DNA from: Chitinophaga varians
Lineage (GTDB): Bacteria > Bacteroidota > Bacteroidia > Chitinophagales > Chitinophagaceae
Assembly (NCBI RefSeq): GCF_014529945.1
Contig: NZ_JACVFB010000001.1
Coordinates: forward strand, 992,001-1,056,000
Length of the DNA stretch: 64,000 nucleotides
Direction: 5' to 3'
Shown here piece after piece: positions 63,601 through 64,000 of the stretch (positions within the stretch are counted from its first letter, which is position 1; each line of letters opens with the position of its first letter). A model generated the notes under the pieces. The model was not told where the DNA came from and made no database searches. It saw nothing but the letters and a program-made list of their open reading frames with translations. The position numbers and the translations under genes are program-made.

Positions 63601-63865
63601 CCTGGGCTTCGTGATGCGTATGTTCGATATGGCCACCCACAGCTTGTTTATGGAATACACCGTTACCGGTAAGGCAGATACCGCCCTGACAGTCATCCGT
63701 GCAGAAGACAGAAGCGTCACCGATAACGATGACAGCCTCGGATGGGCGCCCTTCGGTACCCGCGCTGCTGCGATGACGGCACCAGGCGATCACATCTCCA
63801 TGACGAAGGAGACCGGAGCGGCCACTGTAGCACTACATATCAAGACACAATTAAATCATATCTAA
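45647..63865 (+). CDS. NRPS 3: five modules and terminal thioesterase (D-Leu, Asp, Leu, Asp, Ile)
   Basis: This 6072-residue synthetase has the order dock-C-A-PCP-E / C-A-PCP / C-A-PCP / C-A-PCP / C-A-PCP-TE. The N-terminal ~60 residues (IDIVDLLGKAQDSGIKISYDEN ... LLKVLKDNKQHLITYF) resemble a TubC-type docking domain, lysine-rich and thus a fit for the acidic tail of NRPS 2. PCP serines are residues 1075, 2589, 3636, 4692 and 5747. All C-domain HHxxxD motifs are present, though module 12 reads HHIASDA. The type I thioesterase at the end marks this as the last enzyme of the line. The stop at 63865 is followed after 40 bases by a lipoprotein gene. Confidence 0.97.
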   Translation: MSDFNLIDIVDLLGKAQDSGIKISYDENDLVVKVNKEQKIDSTLLKVLKDNKQHLITYFRQYHQRTAAVTGTAIAAASGRSAETAVPLSFSQERLWIIDQLEGSVAYHLSAALRMEGALDRRALESALREIVNRHEILRTVIRTNEDTGRPSQYVMEKDQWQLTVTDGAHCLNDHAALQEVLRNYIAIPFDLANDHLLRAQLIVLKGDVHILALTLHHIVSDGWSTGILVSELQALYDAYANGYTPQLAPLEIQYADYALWQRQQLGSSGLQQQLDYWKKQLSGVAPLELPSDYPRPAVQSTRGATIDFTIDRSLAEKLKQLTRQEDVTLFMTLLAAFKVLLYRYSGQDDICVGSPVSGRTRAEMETLIGLFVNTLALRSDLSDHPTFRALLQQIKQTTLSAYDHQEVPLEKVIETVVKGRDPGRSPLFQVVFALQNAPVSKTDAPGKLRLSEEKIVTESAKFDLTLIMEETNEGLKGGVEYCADLFSAATIEALIAHFKELLLSIVAAPEARIDELSLLNKAAAQQLIDTFNNTRADFPLDKTVLDLFSEQVDARPEAVAVNSAAGALTYGALNERSNRLAHYLQQQGVTAGSFVPVCLERSNDLVVAMLAIIKTGAAYVPVDPSYPPARIRFMLEDTGATIVVCSEVIATGIGEKIKPVIPAQEQAAIDRCPATALAVKPTAEGLVYVIYTSGSTGKPKGVMIAHRGLANLVHWHNQAFRVTADSRATAVSGIGFDAFGWEVWPYLATGASVFLVDDDTRIFIPALVALHVKEQITHAFISTALVPAFIQAGTGKIQDLQYLLTGGDKLPATDVAQLSYTLVNNYGPTENSVVTTSYTLLPVNAVATPPIGYPISNTRLYVLSPAGAICPVGVAGEICIAGASLAKGYLNLPVLTEEKFTVSATGERIYHTGDLGRWRADGAVEYLGRIDEQVKVRGYRIEPGEIENVLVASKGAKQALVLAKADTAGHKRLVAYVEADHTFDKDAALAEVRGRLPEYMVPAVITVLDEFPLTANGKIDKRALPEPSLESAAAASYVAPRNTIEEVLATVWQELLGVQQVGIYDNFFELGGDSIITIQAVGRIRRAGYELQPRDMFVHQHIAALAAHIQTHAGRAVTGEQGTLTGASGLLPIQQWFLNIDTAVLNHFNQSVLLGIDKKVALEVLTPAIQQLINHHDALRFVYHQQGNLWQQEYGPYEGKPEVVDLRSVAAAQLPAAITATADRYQASLDIKGTLVQAVLILTPEAEVANRLFIVVHHLAVDAVSWRILLEDLQQLLQGHQPERKTSSYRQWQQALVDYGMSQRGLLQVPYWEKVVQQPLKLKTDKIVTGTVTVSDIGSHTAQLSAEITRQLLKDTSRAYHTEINDVLLTALALTLSAWNNNAAVIVGLEGHGREDINKNIDTSRTVGWFTNLFPVLLETGNSPHKGDALKAVKEQLRSIPDKGLGYGVLKYLNKIPALQGANPWNVVFNYLGQSDNLKDEVGLFSGASESSGADTGPAFPLQELLTVTGLVSEGQLRLDWNYSTQHFEAATIAQLATEYLSQLEQLVAHCVAVTTSVFTPSDYGLGAWVSNEELDNFLHAQHNGAPRRDQVDSLYRLSGLQEGMLFHSLYAAEGGTYTEQMTVDIDDLQVDAFVKSWDLLLEKHTILRTAFYYDRFSIPVQCVYKKVKLPVEILDYTAFDQEEQNRLYQELLTTDLRKGFDFTEAPLMRLTLVRLHENNFRMLWTSHHILLDGWSLPILVEGLLAGYDALLTGSALPSLKEDHFEEYIRYLDRLDKAEAAHYWKGYLHDLNEATLLPFIGNTTARTKGVGAYHNRKLVLDASFTQQLSRFAQRHHITVNTLMQGVWAYLLHAYTGHRNVAYGITVSGRPDSLPSAEKGVGLYINTLPLHTAVEENNNIIEWLQQIQAGQLHSREHQYNNLQEVQQWAGVNGDLFDSSITFQNYPVNEVVNAKEWQLKVKHVETHPHTNYPLTIIISISTETSLVFAYNTALLDDHYLEAITGHFKQVLQQIATGVAETIQDIELLTSFEKQQLLNTATVAYPAHTTLIDIFEAQADRVPEQTAVRCEELVLTYSQLDKRATRLAHYLRGKGVTTGSLVPLYLERSADILVALLGILKAGGAYVPIDPDFPAERVAFMLSDTEANVIVTNTACAGKLPLAGQQVITLDGDAAVLDTMPATRIAREWIHGQPVYVIYTSGSTGNPKGVIVTHQNLMDYVYGLKHALPLEESRSFGLMSSIATDLGNTVVFGALATGGALHVFTKDAVNDAERIAAYFAAHPVDCIKIVPSHWKALSLPGNLLLPRKLLIFGGEALDAGVIAAIRASGNNCTVVNHYGPTETTIGKLVHIVQPENVYEQQVPIGKPFSNTRIYVVSPTGKLSPVGVPGELYIGGDGVAAGYLHQEALTSEKFVTDRFLPGVSSLLYRTGDLVKYLPDGNILFLGRADDQVKIRGYRVELGEIENALVKSGLTEQAVVLAKPDRNGDKRLVAYILRGSGADKETLQAYVKNELPDHMHPALWSIVDSFPLMANGKVDRKALPDPDETIEAQQGYVAPETATEKKLAAIWSVLLEVDEVGLHDDFFALGGHSLLAIRLISAIRKQMEAEVTIGDVFDYPTVAALAAQLAQRTAQPAAAAIVKKERPARIPLSFSQERLWFIDRMEGSVHYHVPAVLRLKGALDTVALATALKTIIERHEVLRTVIAHDGAETWQRVLPANDWQLQIIAGTASMAESALEDYIARLVNAPFDLANDYMLRAHLIARQREEYVLVVTQHHIASDAWSTGIIVNELVELYDALTTGRTPSLPELGIQYADFAIWQREYLAGSVLQDKLTYWKNKLSGTTTLQLPTDFPRPAVQSTRGSMYSFRFDRELSAALQALSQQQGTTLFMTLLAAFKVLLCRYSGQEDICVGVPVAGRTRQETEGLIGFFINTLALRSDLGNDPAFTTLLQQVKQTTLGAYEQQEVPFEQVVDAVVRERDISRTPLFQVMFVLQNAPEEADLKLGELALAQQESAHTTSRFDLSWSVIEGANGLMGSVEYCVDLFHESTIQRMVAHFEQLLRAIVQTPGIAIEELTLVTTEETVQLLHAFNQAPVAYPAEDTMLSLFATQVAMRPNSTALASATTSVTYKTLDERSSQLAHYLLGQGVKAGDRVPVCLERSPDIVLAMLAIMKAGAAYVPVDPAYPLDRIRYMLHDSGATVLITDSESNSSLPEMDLLTIIRLDVDRETINRYKSTAALPEVTPGHVAYLIYTSGSTGQPKGVIVPHRGLSNLIHWHQEAFRVNAHSRATAVSGVGFDAFGWEVWPYLATGAYVYLSDNDTRVLMPSLIALHRQQGFTHAFISTAQVQEFIRAAADKILPLQYLLTGGDQLPATDISGLSYKIINNYGPTENSVVATWYELSAADKDRAPVIGRPVSNTRVYILNRREKLCPAGIAGEICLAGDSLALGYFGRPDLTQEKFVADPFHAGARMYKTGDLGRWLPDGTIEYLGRLDEQVKVRGYRIELGEIESALAASGQVQQAVVVARKDHEGNRQLVAYVVPTDDYQKPDTVAFLKKRLPDYMVPALWVTLDKLPLTANGKIDKNALPAPDMNSISANAYVAPRNTTEETLAAIWQEVLGRQRIGIHDNFFECGGNSLQVVRLIALVRSRLQVEVPIRTVFAHPTVAQLASWLSSTAGIQPSAPALTVQTRGQRIPLSFSQERLWFIHQLEGSVQYHIPQLLQLHGALNVSALERSLQALVNRHEVLRSVMLEEDGVVYQQIQPTDTWKLNVIDNAADYTNEATREAWLGALVRAPFDLSRDHLLRAHLLRIDHHKHLLVLVIHHIAADGWSMGIATREVMALYNAYAGGEQAQLPALPLQYADFAIWQRARLSAETLDRKLAWWKNKMEDVAPLELPTDFTPPSTISMKGARLGVSLPKTLGRQLQQLALQQDATLYMVLLSAFKVLLHRYSGQNDISVGTSAAGRTQQETQHLIGFFINTLALRSDLGNNPAFTDLLQQVKHTTLDAFDHQEVPFEKIVEAVVKDRDPNRRPLFQVMFVMDNTPSSPDFQLHNLTLAPEEITHTTARFNIILSMTEDSEGGLHAAVEYAMDLFREETIRRMLAHFETLLEAIVAKPQEKIDQLALLTGEETQQQLAALRQTVHYPRQQTFLHWFEAAARHHSDSNALAFEGQLLTWKALDHRSASLAHYLRSKGVGADVLVPVCVDRSLDMLVAVMGILRAGGAYVPVEPDFPAERIKYMLQDTRATVMVSLGRHRDIIPAVEGLEVIFLDEQQHIINGYTTTQQLELPTPSSVAYVIYTSGSTGTPKGVKVTHHNLADYITGLRAHLPIDECHSFGLLSSIATDLGNTVLFAALSIGATLHLFSKDTINDAQKVLSYFERHEIDCIKIVPSHWKALSEPEQLLLPAKLLIFGGEALESSVVDAIHAAHAECVVVNHYGPTETTIGKLLHIVNAHTEYGAFIPVGKPFSNTRVYVLNAERQLCPVGVPGELYIGGEGVAAGYLHNEALTADRFVADPFTTNPADWLYRTGDRVKLLPDGNILFQGRIDDQVKIRGYRVEPGEIGRVLEQCPGVVQAVVIAREDNTGNKRLLGYVVPAGDFDEEAVLAQLRAQLPDYMVPAILTPLEAFPMLANGKIDKRALPDPDKALADTNAFAAPTTAVQRGLAAIWEKLLEVDQVGLHDDFFALGGHSLLAIRLISAIRKQLQLEVTIGDVFDHPTIGGLAVLLESRKGTAQAPDLLRKERPANIPLSFSQERLWFIDQVEGSLHYHLPTVLRLKGPLDTDALARSAQAIINRHEVLRTVITSSDGQSWQHILPQDRWRMEIYEEPAFRKDTTALHAFVEELITTPFDLSADHMLRIQLIVLSREEHILVATLHHIASDGWSTGVLVKELAAFYEAFAAGREPELAPLELQYADYAIWQREHLSGEVLAKQLGYWEQKLSGVAALQLPLDYPRSAVQSNRGATTTFMLDRELSDQLHALAKQEGATIFMTLLAAFQVLLYRYSGQDDICVGSPIAGRTRQELEGLIGFFINTLSLRSDMSANPSFTALLQQVKQTTLDAYAHQEVPFEKIVEVVAKDRDLSRNPIFQVALVLQNLPDVPELKLGELIMTEEGAEHTTAKLDLTVLFREGPEGLGASVEYCADLFHASTIERMMSQFKRLLQAIVNAPQTPVAALPLLDAADEKVLLEDFNNTAIAYPADQTIVQLFAVQARQRPNDIAVLFREEKITYRELDEWSDRLALYLQQQGVKEEMMVPVCIPRSPEMMVAILAILKAGGAYVPLDPDYPAERISFMLEESNSHISLTVSPYVARLEAERPEMTHLCIGELYKILPPYQEGVVQNKLNAGSLAYVMYTSGSTGKPKGVLVTHRNVTSLVMQPNYVSLQPTDAILSAGSLSFDATTFEYWGALLNGGRLVLSPENNLLDTEVLKQELYGKQVTVLFITTGWFNQLVDTDVSVFAHLHAILTGGEKMSEKHVVRFRTAYPDIRISNIYGPTENTTFSLSYPIHEKGLTVNTPIGMPLNNRTAYILDAALQLVPVGVAGELYVGGDGVARGYLNREELTAERFIPHPFSKTPGDRLYKTGDMARWRPNGAVEYLGRQDDQVKVRGFRIELGEVESVLLQYPHVSQTVVIAKAGENGNKRLLGYIVPKGDFERDKLVAWLRERLPDYMMPSYLIPLEKLPMTVNGKVDKKALPDPDTIIQSSQDYVAPATPTEKALADFWKEQLEMERVSIHDNYFEAGGNSLLAIHLIALIRKQLAGEISISDIFDYPTIAELANVLDQRATAKVNAAGLVGGFHGNPHILPLNNGPQASPLFFLPGGNGICEGYTVLGAALEDVGVLYGLQMMGIFDGEKPLDNVPAIATQNIAWMKSVQPEGPYRLIGHSLGGQVAYEMTRQLEQLGDKVEALFILDTHVAPKRSVLDNDTLYNSLLEAFEVYKIAVKPYPEWVKALKPAIAGLEPKAVIPFVLEYLKEQVPEEKEHLGFVMRMFDMATHSLFMEYTVTGKADTALTVIRAEDRSVTDNDDSLGWAPFGTRAAAMTAPGDHISMTKETGAATVALHIKTQLNHI
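45899..50365 (+). other. NRPS 3 module 10: C-A-PCP-E, predicted D-Leu
   Basis: The C domain is LCL type (LSFSQERLWIIDQLEGS, HHIVSDG), fitting the L-configured donor of module 9. The code D A W F L G N V V K equals the Leu(1) code exactly. PCP GGDSIITIQ (Ser1075) is followed by an E domain from about 49006 with LEGHGRED; its first motif reads HHLAVDAVSW, with Ala in place of the usual Gly. Confidence 0.88.
50410..53545 (+). other. NRPS 3 module 11: C-A-PCP, predicted L-Asp
   Basis: The DCL C domain (LYRLSGLQEGMLFHSLYA, HHILLDG at 50831) follows the module-10 E domain. The code D L T K I G H I G K is identical to modules 4 and 13. The PCP (DDFFALGGHSLLAIRLISAIRK, Ser2589) also matches those two. 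An LCL C domain follows, so the residue is L-Asp unless hydroxylated. Confidence 0.88.
53576..56675 (+). other. NRPS 3 module 12: C-A-PCP, predicted L-Leu
   Basis: The LCL C domain has HHIASDAW, an Ala replacing the glycine of HHxxxDG, as in the module-10 E domain. The code D A W F L G N V V K is the Leu code and matches module 10; the two A domains are clearly paralogous (both contain VGFDAFGWEVWPYLATGA-type text). PCP GGNSLQVVRL (Ser3636); no E domain. It contributes the residue between the two Asp units near the C-terminus. Confidence 0.87.
56723..59850 (+). other. NRPS 3 module 13: C-A-PCP, predicted L-Asp
   Basis: The LCL C domain (LSFSQERLWFIHQLEGS, HHIAADG at 57113) differs in type from the DCL domains of the other two Asp modules, while the A-PCP part is of the same kind (code D L T K I G H I G K; PCP DDFFALGGHSLLAIRL, Ser4692). 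This mosaic suggests that the A-PCP unit, not the whole module, was copied. Confidence 0.88.
59885..63010 (+). other. NRPS 3 module 14: C-A-PCP, predicted L-Ile
   Basis: The LCL C domain (LSFSQERLWFIDQVEGS, HHIASDG at 60278) is normal. The code D A F F L G I T F K is one change from the Ile code DAFFYGITFK. The A domain is a paralogue of modules 1 and 6 (DATTFEYWGALLNGGRL text). PCP GGNSLLAIHL (Ser5747) leads into the thioesterase, making this the C-terminal residue. Confidence 0.87.
63047..63862 (+). other. Terminal (type I) thioesterase domain, product release/cyclisation
   Basis: About 270 residues after the last PCP form an alpha/beta hydrolase with LFFLPGGNG (oxyanion region), nucleophile Ser5888 in IGHSLGG, Asp5915 in FILDTHV and His6049 in APGDHISM. 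Terminal TEs take the full peptide from the last PCP and hydrolyse or cyclise it. The candidate nucleophiles for macrolactonisation are D-allo-Thr2, D-Ser3, Ser7, a beta-hydroxylated residue or a hydroxy-fatty acid; a side-chain amine (Lys8 or Dap9) would give a lactam instead. Confidence 0.93.
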
Positions 63866-63905
63866 AACCCAAACCCAAATCCTCATCATTAAAGCAAACC
63901 CTCAC

Positions 63906-64000
63906 ATGAAAATTGTTAATTTATTTGCAGCTTGTATGCTCTTCGCCACGTTTATGTCCTGTAAAAGAGGAGAGTCCGTCCTGCAGGGTGGCCAACCTTC
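63906..64000 (+). CDS. Start of a lipoprotein gene (3' end outside window)
   Basis: Only 31 codons are visible: MKIVNLFAACMLFATFMSC then KRGESVLQGGQP. The lysine, a hydrophobic stretch and a lipobox-like FMSC with Cys19 predict a lipidated, outer-membrane or periplasmic protein. It starts 40 bases after the NRPS 3 stop on the same strand, so it may be co-transcribed. The family cannot be recognised from this much sequence. Confidence 0.6.
   Translation, partial: MKIVNLFAACMLFATFMSCKRGESVLQGGQP

Noticed and set aside
1..64000. CRISPR arrays, tRNA/rRNA genes, insertion sequences, phage attachment sites
   Set aside because: I saw no regularly spaced short repeats, no transposase-like protein and no RNA-gene signatures; the only large repeats are paralogous NRPS domains.

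Overview
The window looks like Bacteroidota DNA, most likely Chitinophaga or a close relative. The start codons lack Shine-Dalgarno sequences and sit in A/T-rich leaders. There is a DUF4369/TlpA-type thioredoxin protein, a UpxY-type NusG paralogue, and very large NRPS genes with the C-A-PCP(-E) style known from Chitinophaga. The genus call is inference.

Layout. 1-914: 3' part of a thioredoxin-like gene, ending in a strong intrinsic terminator. 998-2770 (minus): an MsbA-type ABC exporter. 2771-3497: a 727-base non-coding divergent region with the presumed cluster promoter and leader. 3498-8704: NusG-like antiterminator, type II thioesterase, CmlA-type diiron beta-hydroxylase, and an SbnA/SbnB pair that makes L-2,3-diaminopropionate (Dap). 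8792-9745: a decayed adenylation-domain fragment. 9789-63865: three giant collinear NRPS genes (6695, 5227 and 6072 aa). 63906 to the end: start of a lipoprotein gene.

Together the NRPSs have 14 complete modules, five epimerisation domains, one N-methyltransferase and one terminal thioesterase. Specificity codes read by eye give: (acyl?)-N-Me-Val/Ile, D-allo-Thr, D-Ser, Asp, Phe/Tyr, D-Val/Ile, Ser, D-Lys/Orn, Dap(or Dab), D-Leu, Asp, Leu, Asp, Ile, released by the TE and probably cyclised onto a hydroxyl. C-domain subtypes agree with the E domains throughout: DCL after every E, LCL elsewhere. From memory, chitinopeptins of Chitinophaga are also 14-residue cyclic lipodepsipeptides; whether this is their cluster cannot be settled here.

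Points of most interest: (i) a NusG paralogue heading a roughly 60 kb co-directional gene run whose early intergenic gaps hold perfect hairpins, suggesting processive antitermination; (ii) Dap synthesis genes followed by a dead A domain related to the module-9 A domain that probably uses Dap; (iii) a CmlA-type hydroxylase with six of the expected metal ligands at the expected spacing but no C-terminal histidine; (iv) three Asp modules sharing the same A-PCP type, giving an Asp-x-Asp end that could bind metal. No MbtH protein, acyl-activating enzyme, 4'-phosphopantetheinyl transferase or classical regulator is present in the window.
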